Shown here in pieces: positions 22,141 to 33,113 of a DNA stretch of 64,000 bases; within the stretch, counting starts at the first letter, position 1, and each line of letters opens with the position of its first letter. The position numbers were made by a program, and so were the translations under genes. The stretch is from assembly GCA_004194705.1 (NCBI GenBank), contig SADC01001323.1:186001-250000 (forward strand), read 5' to 3'. A model generated the notes under the pieces. The model was not told the DNA's origin. It searched no databases and saw only the letters and a program-made list of their open reading frames with translations. This DNA comes from Ditylenchus dipsaci (lineage: Eukaryota > Nematoda > Chromadorea > Rhabditida > Anguinidae).

Positions 22141-25100
22141 ATGCATCTATTCAAAGTAAATGATAGTTATCTATTCACCAATTCCTGCCTTGACCACCTC
22201 CAGCCATTGTATGCTGATGATTTGCGTCTGGCTGTGGTGGGTATTTCGGGCACTACAGTTGCCTTGGTAAGCTATCAAACTGGACGACTCTTTTTCTACC
22301 TTCTTAATTGTAGCTAAGCGTAGTGGAAAATGTGGTGCTCTTCTACGTGTTCCTGTCCTCTCGCAAGTTAAGGCGCCAGAACTATGCCAACCCAGTTTTT
22401 CTGGCCAGTTCAGACATAGTAGTGTCGATGTGCTATCTTTTCATGGAGTCCCTTCACTTTTTCGCCTATAAACTTCATAGTCAGGAAATGGTCCAAATAT
22501 GGGTAAAATCAAAAAGCCTCAAAAAAATTTTTTTTTTGATCTGCTAACTTAGAAAAAACCCCCACTTATCCCGAGTCAGATTTTGCCTCGTCAAATACTG
22601 TAGGATTTCTCGTATAATGAACAATTCTACAGATAACAGTGGAGCAAGATCTGACTCATTATTGGTGTGTGTTTTTGCTAATTCAAAAAAAACATGACAC
22701 AAACAGTAAAACAATCTTTTTGCTGAAAGTCAGAAAAAGGTTTGCGACTGAAGCAGCAATAAACATTTTTGACCCTACTGGAGTATACCCCCCAAATGAA
22801 ATTTTTTAAAGTGTTTCCAAACACCCTATATCGACCGATAATTGCCTCAGAAGCTCGAAAAAGACATTATTTTTGTGTTCTAGTCAATAAAAAGTTGAGT
22901 TTTGGGACCACCCAAAAGTATAGTATCCGTTTTTGAAGGGATTTAGCGCTATTACGGGGTGGGAAAGGACCAAAATAGACCAATTTAGTGTAAAAAGGAA
23001 GATGTTGAACATAGTTTTGTTGACTGGGGCCTACCGCATAAAAAAACTCTGGTATGCATGCTTTTTCATGCATCCAGAGTCACTTTCGAGTGATTTGCGC
23101 CTAAGGTATGTGGGTATGCGCATCTCAACCCCAAGCAACCAAGCCCCCTGCTTCCTCAAATGGCGCGCAGGGGCTTGGTAGGTTAGAGATGCGCGCACTC
23201 ACTTACCTTAGACACAATTCCGAGCAAGACTCTTGAACAAAAATGTATTTAGAGGCTCTTTTTGCCCAGCTCCAGTGACCAAAACATGCCAAAACAGGCA
23301 AATGGTCGAAATTTCAAAAGTGCTCAAAACTCGAATTTTTGACCAGAACTCAAAAATAATGTCTTTTTTGAACTCCTGAGGCAATTTTAGGTCGATATAG
23401 GGTGTTTGGAAACACTTTTAAAAAAATTTCATTTGGGGGGGGGGGGTGTATACTCCGGTAGGGTCAAAATTTTCAAAAATTATTTCATTTGAAAATTTCA
23501 GCTACCTATATGCGCTACACTTATTCCTTGCAGGTAGTATTGCCGACTGCTTACTAACTATACCAAAATTATTTCTAGCATTTTGCGTTAACTGTATCCA
23601 ATTTCCTGTTGGTGGTAGCCAGTCTAGAAAGGTATTTGGCTTATGGACCACTGTATTCACAGGTTTTCTCATAATTTTAATCGAAAATCAATGAAAAACT
23701 GTATTTTAGAGAAGAGTATTGGTATGGATGGTGAGGTACAAACCACTTGTCGTAGCTATGATAGTGTTGCTAGCATTCGTGCTTAAAGCAAGCACATTCC
23801 TGGAGAATGGCCTTATATATCTTCCTATGCAATGTGAAGATAGGATAGTGCCAGTGTGGAAAACAGGACAGCAAGGCTGGAGATTTTGGTTGCGGAAACT
23901 GCTCACCATTATTCTGCCTTTTCTGCTCCTTCTTTATTGCAACTTCTACATTGTGGTGAAGTTGAGGTTGCAGAACAGAAATTATGCTTACTCTAGCCTA
24001 CTGAAGCAACGCAGCAATGGTTGTGAATGCCGGAAAAGTCAGAAGCCTTGTAAAAACGTAAACAGAAATACGGAAAAGAATACAGAAGCAAAAATGCCAA
24101 AGCCGTGTGCTTTGAAAAGGTAAGAATCAAACAGAGTTCTTACTTTATTAAAAACTTGCACTAATGTTTGCAAGTTTAGTTGCAAGATTGTGTTCGCAGT
24201 TTTTTTGAAAAACTGAGAAAAGTAATAGCAAAAAGGCTCATGAAAAAAGGCAATTTTAGCGGGTCAAAAAGTGGCGACTTTAAATTTCATGCGTGTTGAA
24301 AATTTTCAGGGCTTGTTATACAGGGTGACCCATTTTCGTCCGACGCTCACTTTTGATCATAACTTTTTGTAAAATTATCGAATTTTTTCAAATTTTTTTA
24401 AACGCTCGCAAGAGCGGGGGAAAAAGATGACAATAAAACATAGATAAAAAGAGCACTGAAAAACTGGCAGAAATCAACGCTGGAAAACAGGTATGAACTA
24501 GCAGATTTTTTAAGACTCTTGAAAATGCAATTCAAGTCAAGACATTTTCGATAATAAGGCATAAACAAGTGTTGTCCAATAAGCCGCCTAATTAAAAATC
24601 GGCTGGCTAATTTAAAGCTAATTTAGAATTTGGAGTCTTGAAAAAAAAAAGAAAAATCTCAATTTCTCAACAATTTTACAAATATTTTCTACGAATCATA
24701 GAACTAATAAAACACTAGAAAGTCAAAAATGAAATTGATGCAAGTCGAGTCTTTATGTAACGACCACCCTGGGGTCCGACCCTGGAAGATCGTTATATAA
24801 TACGATCGTTTCACAGAGACCTTCCCCAAAAATCGATTTATGATCGTTATACAGAGGTTTATTAAACTATAGAGAGTTTTCGGAGAGAGTTTCTCGTCAA
24901 TAGATGGTGTCAACAATCAATCGAAAATAGATCAAGCCCAAGCCTAAGCCTAAAGATATTCTGCATCATTTGGCGCCAACTGGGCTATATAGATGGTATT
25001 TTACAATGAGGTTTGGAGTCCAAACTTTGGACGATTTTAAGTTTGGCCCAATTTGAATTGGACTATTCTGTCGCTACCCCAAAAAATACACATAGAAAGT

Positions 25101-26550
25101 CGGCTTAAAAAATATTTTTTGTGTAATGATAATTAAAATTTGTTATTTTTATTAATGTGATCGTTATATGAGATGTTATGGTGATCGTTATATAGAAAGT
25201 CAGTTTGGCCTAAACCAACCAAATTGATCACGGGTGACCGTCATAAAGAGAGTGATCGCTATATAGAGTGATCGTTATAAAAACACTCGACTGTACTGAA
25301 AATAAAGTGCGCCTTAAAAGTCTGAATTTTACCATCAAATTACTGAATTCCAACAGCAAATTTTTTATTAGCGTTTTTATCTTAGGCTGTGCTTTACTTT
25401 TTTTTAATTTTAGCATGTAATCCTTGATCTCGGCCTTCTAACAAGCCACACTCTACTGGAAAGATTCAGGAACACAAAGATTTATAGGTTTTTAATGACA
25501 ATTTTTTGAAACCTCTTAATCTCTCCATTTTTCAAACTAGTCCATAAAGATTGATAGCGCGTTAGAAAGCCAAGATCTGTGGCTAGATTCTATTGTGAAA
25601 ATTTTAAAAAATTACAGCAAACGCTAAAAAAATGATAATATAATATTTTATGATGAGATTCAGTAATTCAGTAATGATGCAGTATAAGAAATAAAGTCTC
25701 GTATTGTTTTAGTTGTGTTAGACCAACTGTAACTCAATTTCTTCCGAAACCCTATCAGGAAAAGCGGGGTGTGCGGGTGGCCACCCGCACTTTGGTAATG
25801 GTAGTTGGTTGTTACCTTATTGCTAACTCTACCACTACCCTGCTCAATATCTGGGAATACTTTGACCGCTCTTTCCTGCGCCATCAACACTATTATGCAT
25901 ACTTGATTGGGTCTGATCTAGCGGCATTAGTCAGTTTTACTTAATTGACTGTATGAATAATTATATTCTTTGTTATTGCAGTTGACTATTTGGGGTTGTG
26001 CCCTCCGACTACCCATCTATGTGGTCAATGACCAGAGAATTAGAAAGGCCATGTTCAGAGCAGTTCTCAGATGGAAGTATTGCCTACATGGTCAACTGAA
26101 TGACATGGATGTGGAGGAAGGCCAGCTTGAGAAGTGGTCCATAGTCATTGTGTCCAATAGTTTGAGAAGCAACCTGACTGGGATCTTGAGTCAACTGGAC
26201 TTTGCCACTTTCAAAGGTGCTTGATGTTTTACAGATTTCACTTCTTAATCTCTTAAAAACTTCACTTAATCTAGTTACTAGATACAACTTCAGGAAAACG
26301 CAGTTTTGACCAATTAGCGGTTCTGGTGCAGAACAGACGCAGTTTTTTGGTGCAGATGACAATTAACCTGGGGTCAGTCCAAGAACTTCATAGCAGCCAA
26401 GCTGGCAAGCCAGTGAAGGCAAACATGAATAGAGAGGGAGGAGGGGAGTCTACTACTTTTTTGACTGACATACAAGAGGAGTCTTTGTTAGACGAACATG
26501 AGGATGAACAACAGCCTATACTCCACAGCCATCTTCTCCCGAATGAGTAA
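22141..26550 (+). CDS. Rhodopsin-class GPCR, peptide-receptor-like
   Basis: Seven-helix plasma-membrane receptor. Exons by splice signals: 22141-22266 (extracellular N-terminus with NDS and TM1 start), 22314-22502 (TM1 end and TM2: NVVLFYVFLSSRKLRRQNYA), about 23502-23533, 23579-23662 (TM3, LLVVASLERYLAYGPLYS with ERY for DRY), 23710-24119 (TM4, second loop with Cys, TM5 LLTIILPFLLLLYCNFYIVV), 25759-25929 (TM6, RVATRTLVMVVGCYLIAN), 25982-26216 (TM7, ALRLPIYVVNDQRIRKAMF in the NPxxY position), 26294-26550 (C-tail). The pattern resembles nematode FMRFamide/FRPR-like receptors; the ligand is unknown. Phases disagree at the joins 22502/23502 and 24119/25759, implying an unseen exon or an indel. 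The two large introns hold an inverted-repeat element (22767-23469) and a pogo-like element (24741-25293). A Gi/o alpha gene lies 15 kb away, but no functional link is implied. Confidence 0.82.
22767..23469. mobile_element. Inverted-repeat element in a GPCR intron
   Basis: Ends TTTTGACCCTACTGGAGTAT and complement ending CGGTAGGGTCAAAA. Arms continue through CCCCCCAAATGAAATTTTTT, GTGTTTCCAAACACCCTATA and GAGGCAATT/AATTGCCTC for about 110 bp. The right arm holds a run of G at 23435-23446. The centre is the 269-bp fold-back module 22999-23267, also found in an unrelated shell at 47111-48024. Confidence 0.75.
22999..23267. repeat. 269-bp fold-back module, copy 1
   Basis: Starts AAGATGTTGAACATAG and ends CTCTTTTTGCC. 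Contains the hairpin CTCTGG(T)ATGCATG - CTTTTT - CATGCATCCAGAG (23047-23079). A longer fold-back has CTAAGGTATGTGGGTATGCG pairing with CGCGCACTCACTTACCTTAG. The same module, of equal length, is at 47412-47680 in a different host element. Confidence 0.8.
24741..25293. mobile_element. Pogo-like palindromic element (GATCGTTATATAG type)
   Basis: The right end reads GTTATAAAAACACTCGACTG followed by TA; the left end AAGTCGAGTCTTTATGTAAC is eroded. Both arms are runs of GATCGTTATATA/TATATAACGATC. Located in the GPCR intron between the TM5 and TM6 exons. A CCCAAGCCTAAGCCTAAAG stretch at 24936-24954 resembles the TTAGGC repeat. Confidence 0.7.
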
Positions 26551-27035
26551 AAAATAATAAAAAGGGTCTTTAACATATTTCATAAATATATTTCCAGTAG
26601 CAAAATAAGTGGCTTATTACACAGCAAGGTACAATACTTCTACAGATCAACCACTGGGTGCATAAGTTTGAACGAACACCCGAGCACTGATGGCAGTAAA
26701 GAAGATGCATTAAAATAGCACGTGAGCTATTGTGGAGGACGAAGTCGGTGGCATATTGAGCTATAATTGTATGCAAATAAATCTATTTTCTGAAAAAAAG
26801 TTTCTGTAAAAAGGTTTTGTAACAATTTCGTTTTAAAATATTCAAAGGGAAGGGGAACTTTATATACGCATCGCCTAAGTGACAGGTTCGACTACCACTG
26901 GGTGCATATCTCTTTTTTTATCTCTTTTTATTTACAAATTTGGTGCCAAGATGATCCTTACACTCCTGACTATCTAACAAAATCATCAGCACAGGGTTTC
27001 ACACCTACTGAAGCTTATTACTTTGATTCTTGCAT
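26551..27035. other. Spacer 3' of the GPCR
   Basis: Likely GPCR 3' UTR at the start (AATAAAAAG just after the stop). No other feature recognised. Confidence 0.45.
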
Positions 27036-27470
27036 TTTTTGAAAATAAAAAAAATCATGTGATAGAGCATGAAAAGCTGCATCAGACACAAGTGTTAGAT
27101 CACGTAGGTAAGACTGTGGTTAATCTCTTTTTGAGAGAATTGAAGAAGTATGCTGGTAGCCTGGTCCCCGGTGGACGATTCTGGTTTTATTTCAATGGGT
27201 TTGGAATCAGTATTTTCGAACCTAATATTCGTTCAAATTGTATACCAAAATATTCAAGACCTTGACTAGTCTTTTTTTGCTAAGATTATCTGAAATTTAA
27301 AATAATTGTGTTGGTTCCAAACCCATTGAAATAAAACCAGAATCGTCCGCCGGTGACCAGGCTTCTTCAATCCTCTTAAAAAAGGTAAACCACAGTCTTA
27401 CCTGTGATTCAACACAGGAGTCTGATGCAGTTTTTGTGCTCTATCACGTGATATTTTTATTTTTAGAAAA
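27036..27470. mobile_element. Palindromic MITE, about 435 bp
   Basis: Left arm TTTTTTGAAAATAAAAAAAA then ATCATGTGATAGAGCA and CTGCATCAGAC; right arm complement GTCTGATGCAG, TGCTCTATCACGTGAT, ending ATTTTTAGAAAAT. The inner arms share CGATTCTGGTTTTATTTCAA. Non-coding. Confidence 0.7.
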
Positions 27471-28447
27471 TGGTCTATAAAATTTTGAGAAAATTACGAA
27501 ACCAAGTCACAACTACCTGAATTTTTGTCTGAAGGCACCTGGTTTTTTGTGTGATTATGGGGTCAAATTGATTCGGCTTGAATTTTGTGATATTCGCTCG
27601 TTGTCTTGTGAGTCTTTTAACTAGTTCTGTTGCATTTTTCACGCTGAGCATTTTGATATATTGCACTCTTAACTTTCTTCGGAAAATAGGCCAGGACTAT
27701 GACAAACCAGGTATGCTTCAAATTTCAATACCAGGAAAACAGCTGGTTTTACCTTTTCTTTTGTACTTTCTGAGTGAGTTTTGTTGAATTTTCGTACTGA
27801 TTTTCTCCTATCTAGTAGTTCTTGAATTTATCTATAATTTTGACCAAGCATCAAGCAGTTATACACAGCTATGACGTGCTCTTGAGCGGCTTTAAGTGCA
27901 AATTTCGAAGGTGAAAAACTGGTGGTTTTGAGTGTTGGACGCTGGCTGTCAAAGTTTTTACAGACAGATTGCAAACTTACATACACTCATTCGGATGGGC
28001 AGATTCTCACGGCCATTTTGACATATTACAGTGATGGATGTGGTCTGGGCATAAGTGGTGTCTGCCTCTTAGAAGATTCTTCACTTTCCTTGAAATGGTC
28101 GTCTATTTCAAACCGGTTATTGGGTCACTTGACCCGTCCAAACACCCGTACATATATTTTTGAAAAATGATCTACGTGAAATTTTGCATCTAAATAAACC
28201 AATTCAACGCTTCGCCTTTGTCGTGTTAATACAAAATTTTTGACATAGACCCGTTTCTAGAAAATAGAAAACAATTATAAATATTTACATAAAATACTGT
28301 ATTTGCCTTTTTCCAACTTATGGTGTGAATAGATTTATCAAAAGTTAGAATTTAGTGTAAATATTATCAGTGCATAAAACGAAAAAATGCACACATTTGG
28401 TGAAAAAGTGGGCATTTTTACGTATCGTCTATTATCAACTGGATAGT
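27471..28447. other. Intergenic region with a duplicated segment
   Basis: 27730-27960 is a diverged duplicate of sequence at 54325-55080 (shared text AACAGCTGGTTTTACC, TCACAGCT/ACACAGCT, GTGTTGGACGCTGG/GCGTTGGACGCTGG). The hAT element 54411-54881 is absent here, so this copy is an empty site. No gene recognised. Confidence 0.55.
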
Positions 28448-29823
28448 TTAATTGTGTTTCCTCTTCCTAGTGTCCTCTTCCTTGTCTCCATTGCCTATTC
28501 TAAACCTCCTGACCCTGCAGAAATACCTCAATTCACTAGCTACATTCTCGTAGCCCTCCTTCCAGTAGTTCACCTTCAACAACTCTTTGCTAGTATCGTT
28601 CACCATGCTCAACTTGTTTTCTTGGAACTCATCACACAAAAATTTAGGGTATATCTGCAGCACTAGTTCAAAAGCTGTGCTTGCCACTGTGGATTGCTTG
28701 AAGCTCTAAACATAAATAGATAATTATTTGGCCTTGTTTACTTGGGGGTGCGTATTTTATAAGAAATTGTGAATTATATGCTTTTACAATAAAAAGCTAT
28801 TTTGTGACCCTTTTAAATCGTTTTTTGAAGAAAAAAAAGTTTTGACCGAAATTTCACTTTGCCTTGGGATACCAAGGCAAATCAAGGTTTTAGTAAAATT
28901 TTGGTTAAAAATTTTTTTTGAAAAAATTGATTTTTATGTAGGAAGGGATCAGAAAATAGCTTTTTATGATTCGAAGCTTATAAAAATCACTTAGGAGTCG
29001 TTTAACTGTGATTTACAGAATATATAAAATGCGCATCTCCAAGTAAGCAAGTACCAATCATTTTTGACTGAATAATTGTCCCAACAATAAATCGAGAATT
29101 AAACTAGCGTATTTACAATTTTATCAACAGTGAAAAATAAAGATGTAACTTATCAAACCTCTACAATCAGATGGACCAATTGGCTGAACTCATTTTTCCA
29201 CTCAGCACAGTTAACTTTTAACCGCTTTTTATGTTGTTCTTGCCTCTGCTGCTGCTCACACAACCAGTCGACTAGTCCAGCCACATCCAGGCTATCTCCA
29301 GGTCTGCAATGAGCAATATGCAGAGCATTAGCAAAAGGTGAGGCAGCAAATAGGTCTCCAATCACACCCAGCAACCTAGCTGGCCATTTTATGTGTAGTT
29401 GCTGGCCCTGCCAGACATGAGCTATAGACAATAGTTGGAGTAGTGGGTGGTGTGGCCAGTTTCTTAATGCATGGGACATATGGAAGGTCGTACGTGTGCA
29501 CCGGACCACTCGGGAGTGGACTGCTTGTTGTACATCTACCTGTAGTTCAATTTACTTTAGCATAAGCAAGTTCATTTTCCGAAAAATACATCTACCCAGT
29601 CTACGACTTCGCTATTCAACAGCCATTGTCTATTGGCTTGCCGAAACTCTAGTGATTGAAATAAATAGTATGGGGTATAAGAGAACGAGCGCTGGACAAG
29701 ATCATTGAACTGCTTGCAACAGAGCTGCAGTTGAATAAGATGAGGGCGGTCGGCGAAAGACAGGACTTGTGAAAGAACTTCTAATGGTAAATACATGTCA
29801 GAAATAATTGCTAATATTTGCAA
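28448..29823 (-). CDS. F-box-like protein (3 exons, 286 aa), function unknown
   Basis: Exons on the minus strand: 29596-29823, 29165-29539, 28448-28705; both junctions are phase 0 with GT-AG signals. Residues about 10-50 (YLPLEVLSQVLSFADRPHLI, then LCCKQFNDLVQRSF) have the pattern of an F-box, the Skp1-binding motif of SCF ubiquitin ligases. The middle exon is rich in aromatic and helical text (HVWQGQQLHIKWPARLLGVI) and ends in a Gln-rich helix. The C-terminal exon (ELVLQIYPKFLCDEFQENKL) ends in a basic tail KRKHN. I do not recognise the substrate-binding part. The start could be the first Met (29823) or the Met ten residues later that directly precedes the F-box. Convergent with the GPCR gene. 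Confidence 0.7.
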
Positions 29824-30267
29824 TACAAACTACATATACTATGAGATTTGAAAAAATAATTTATCACACGTCAATCTCGCCAGGATGTAAACCACTGCAA
29901 AATTGCCTTTGTAAAAATGACTTAAAGGGGCATGCTCACGCTAATAATAGGTGGTGCCCGAGAATTGGAATTTTTTTCCTAATCATTGAACTTCTTTACG
30001 AATTTTTCAACCTGGTTTCTAACAAAACAAGGTATAAAATTTAGTTTTAGGTACAGTCGACGCTCTCTATAACGACTTTCAAGGGACCGGCTAAACCGAG
30101 TCGTTATAGAGAGAGTCGTTATAAAGAGCATCATTTTTCAACTGTGCATCAGCCAGTCGTTATATAGAGCGGCATCTTTGGTAACGAACATTCAAATAAA
30201 ATTGTGTCAAAGTAAACATTTATTCCGAAAAACGAACAACAATAACATAATTCAAGAGAATGTTGGG

Positions 30268-30593
30268 AACGCGACGTTCCCTGTAAGGAACGGTTTCTTG
30301 TAGAACCTAAAAAGACTTCAATTTATTTTTAATCTGCGCTTAATTTTTCACATTTTCGTGTAATTTAAACTTTAATGTGTACTACCCCACTCTGATCTGT
30401 GTACTAATTTTTTGGCAGTAATACTTCCGTACTACCATCTGAATACCCTATTATTTCAGAATTAGTTCTATCCGTCATTTAAACTTGAGTCTACAATATT
30501 TTCCTTTACGCTACAGATCTTAGCCATTCTTTACAGGGAAACGGCTTACATGAAAACGGCTTTACAGTGAAACGGTTTTACAGGAAAACGTCG
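30268..30593. mobile_element. Possible tandem-word element (AAACGG..TTACA), eroded
   Basis: The right side has four units of the type ACAGGGAAACGGCTT (30533-30593). The left side at 30268-30300 has GTTCCCTGTAAGGAACGGTT, an approximate complement. Boundaries and TSD are not clear. Inside the pogo-like element. Confidence 0.4.
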
Positions 30594-30636
30594 GTGTCAT
30601 TGTTCTATTTCATGTTCTGCAAGCGTTGATAAGTCG

Positions 30637-30911
30637 AGATCGTTTCGCCAATGAAACTTTCGCCAATAAGATATTTTCGCCAATAAAATCACTTCGCCAA
30701 TGGTATGTTTTTGCCAATAGCTTTTTTCTCAAGTTCTATTAGTTCATTGGCAAGCTTATTACCTTTCATTTTATTGCGCAATTCACTGGCTACAAAATCA
30801 GTGGTGATTTGCCTAATAAAAAAATAAGAGTACTCGAGAAAAGAAGCTATCGGCAAGAACATATTATTGGTAAATAATCTCATTGGCGAAAGTTTCATTG
30901 GCGAAACGATT
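30637..30911. mobile_element. MULE-like element, word TTTCGCCAATGAAAC
   Basis: TCGTTTCGCCAATGAAACTT at left with five units of a CGCCAATAA/CGCCAATGG word (30637-30720). The complement on the right ends AAAGTTTCATTGGCGAAACG (30833-30911). No clear TSD. Shares the tandem-word end design of the other MULE-like elements. Confidence 0.6.
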
Positions 30912-31465
30912 ACGATTGTGATCGGCTAACAAGTCGCCGAATTTGTAAACATTTGATAACAGAAGTTGAAACACAAAAATGTGACCGATTTTTTTGAAAT
31001 CAGCAAAAGATGATTGCGAAAAAATGGTTATTCAACAAAAAAATTTCATTCCTGTGAGACATAATTTCATTCAAATTGAATTTTCTGCAAAGTTTCACAA
31101 AATCGTTATATAGAGCGGGCTCTTTAACAGCTGGGACGGCCGACTGAGTCGTTATAGAGAGCGGATCGTTATAGAGAGCGGAGCGTTATAGAGAGCGTCG
31201 TTATAAAGAGCGCCGTTTCTGCTTAATTTGTTTGAAACCAACCAATTTTTTTCTCGAGTCATTATAAAGAGCGAATCGTTATGAAGAGCGTCGTTATAGA
31301 GAGCGTCGACTGTATGTTTTTGTTAGAATCCAGGTTAAAAAATCCGTATAGACTTCAATGATTAGGAAAATTTTTTGAATTCCCGGGCACCACCTCTTAT
31401 TAGCGTAAGCACGAGAAGTTTCTTACGAAAAATTGCTGTTACGAAAGAGTTTGTTACGAAAATGG

Positions 31466-32106
31466 GCAAAACTTTTTTTTGTCACAGATTCACTTCTTTT
31501 TGTCACAGATTCACTTTTTTCTGTCACAGATTCACTTTTTTTGTCACAGATTCACTTTTTTTTGTCACAGATTTCCTCATTTCTGTCCCAGATTTAGCTC
31601 AAACCACAGGGGGACCAAGCACTTACAAATTGGTCAAAAAAATTTCTCTCATAACAGCCTGAAAGTTTTTCTATAACGTTTCTATCATGTTTTAAGCATT
31701 TTCGCCAAAAATTATTTTTTCGCAAAAATTTTTGCCTTGGGGGACCAAGGTCCCATTTCAGGCTCCTGAAAACTTTGGACTACCTTGGTCCCCCAAGGCA
31801 AAAATTTTTGCGGAAAAAATAATTTTTGGCGAAAATGCTTAAAACATGATAGAAACGTTATAAGAAAAACTTTCAGGCTGTTATGAGAGAAAATTTTTTT
31901 GACCAATTTTGTAAGTGCTTGGTCCCCCTGTGGTTTGAGCTAAATCTGGGACAGAAATGAGGAAATCTGTGACAAAAAAAAGTGAATCTGTGAAAAAAGT
32001 GAATCTGTGACAGAAAAAAGTGAATCTGTGACAAATCAAATCTGTGACAGAAAAAAGTGAATCTGTGACAAAAAGAAGTGAATCTGTGACAAAAAAAGTA
32101 TTGCCC
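31466..32106. mobile_element. 640-bp near-perfect palindrome, word GTCACAGATTCAC
   Basis: Left arm begins GGGCAAAACTTTTTTTTGTC, then five tandem TTTTTGTCACAGATTCAC units (31482-31590), CAAACCACAGGGGGACCAAG and CCTTGGGGGACCAAGG. The right arm is the complement, ending with about seven units (31965-32100) and AAAGTATTGCCC. The loop is near 31770-31785. The arms keep high identity. No certain TSD. Confidence 0.8.
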
Positions 32107-32367
32107 AAAAAAAGTATCCGCAGCTGCGGATATTTTTTTTTACCTGTGAAGCTAAAATGAAATTTATCGTTCAGGTTTGAGCTGATTGTGATAATGTTTC
32201 ACTAAGTGTGTAGCCTAGATTAGAAGAAAATATTTTGGCAGTTTTAAAAGTATTCGCTTGTGGATCTCACTAATCGACCTGGACTACGAGGAGAAGAAGT
32301 TTACACAGAGATAAATTTATCTTGGTGAGAATTTGCCAGAGTAATGCTCTCACATTCTTTCCGGCAG

Positions 32368-32411
32368 CGCTTGGGGCTGGAGGGGGCGTTTTACGGATTT
32401 GACCTGATCGG
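32368..32411 (+). other. Possible short exon (unassigned)
   Basis: An open segment after a CCGGCAG acceptor reads RLGLEGAFYGFDLIG and is followed by GTGGTA. Nearby upstream 32255-32325 (DLTNRPGLRGEEVYTEINL in one frame) and downstream 32425-32480 (DPDSRLTLFVMEVPR) also look coding-like. In-frame stops prevent joining them. Could be a decayed gene; no family recognised. Confidence 0.22.
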
Positions 32412-32518
32412 GTGGTAATTGGTGGATCCTGATAGCCGCCTGACACTTTTTGTCATGGAAGTCCCTCGAGTTTGTTTTAAGAAAAGTAAAAACATAAATT
32501 TTTGTAAAAAAGGAAACA

Positions 32519-32777
32519 TACCGTATATTCTCGATTAGAAGGCCCTTCTAATAGAAGGCCCTCTCTAATAGAAGGCCCCTTGAGGACCTATATATCAGCC
32601 TAGAAAAAGAAATTCGCAAATCTTTTTTTCGCGTTTTCTTAGTTAACAGCGAGCTTACCTGATTCCACTTTTAAATTTTGGTGAGCACGCAAAAATCTCA
32701 AAATCGACCCAAATTTTTTCGACTTTTTTAAGGTTAAAAATAGAAGGCCCGGGCCTTCTAATAGAGAATATACGGTA
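32519..32777. mobile_element. TACCGTA-ended palindromic MITE
   Basis: TACCGTATATTCTCGATTAG left, complement ending TAGAGAATATACGGTA right. Arms repeat the word TCTAATAGAAGGCCC (32545-32580; 32745-32760). Middle text GCGTTTTCTTAGTTAACAGC and ATCTCAAAATCGACC parallels the copies at 9778 and 56637. Confidence 0.8.
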
Positions 32778-33113
32778 GATTTAGTTATAAATCTAAATAA
32801 AAGAAAAATTTGCATTTACACTTACATTCGTATTTAGAAGGTGCAAATGTAAAGGGAATACCAAAACATTTACACTTAGAATTGTGATAGAGCCATATAT
32901 GCATATGTGAAACGTGTGACTTACAAAAAAATTCAGAAAATATCAACCGGACCAGTCAACGAAAAACCCTCAAAAACCATCCATTTTCGCAAATTCAGCT
33001 TTTTAGCCTGTATTAGCTCTATATAAGCTCCAGTAGGTATGAAAGCCACCTGTCAGTCTGAGATAAATGAACCAGGTGTCTACCATTTCTATAGAGGTTT
33101 TTAAGTTTCTGTT

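Larger units (their letters stand above)
30054..31312. mobile_element. Pogo-like element (GTCGTTATAGAGAG type), long form
   Basis: CAGTCGACGCTCTCTATAAC at left, complement ending GAGAGCGTCGACTG at right, TA on both sides (30052-30053, 31313-31314). Both ends contain several TCGTTATAGAGAGCG-type words (30055-30190 and 31140-31310). The interior is not clearly coding and carries two further word-repeat segments (30268-30593 and 30637-30911). The short relative 34243-34439 shares these ends. Confidence 0.8.
29926..31411. mobile_element. Kolobok-like TTAA MITE split by a pogo-like insertion
   Basis: Left: TTAA at 29922-29925, then AGGGGCATGCTCACGCTAAT and GGTGGTGCCCG; the core is cut at 30053. 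The rest continues at 31313 (TATGTTTTTGTTAGAATCCA) and ends near GGGCACCACCTCTTATTAGC (31385-31404). The copy at 56457-56940 gives the uninterrupted text across the break. The extreme right end is lost. Confidence 0.75.

Noticed and set aside
22141..26550. Functional pairing of the GPCR with the nearby G-alpha gene as a signalling cluster
   Set aside because: They are 15 kb apart with transposons between, and such genes are common. Proximity alone gives no evidence.
31375..32108. ORFs encoding FCHRFTFF/QIHFFLS repeats
   Set aside because: Translation of the GTCACAGATTCAC word array in a palindrome.
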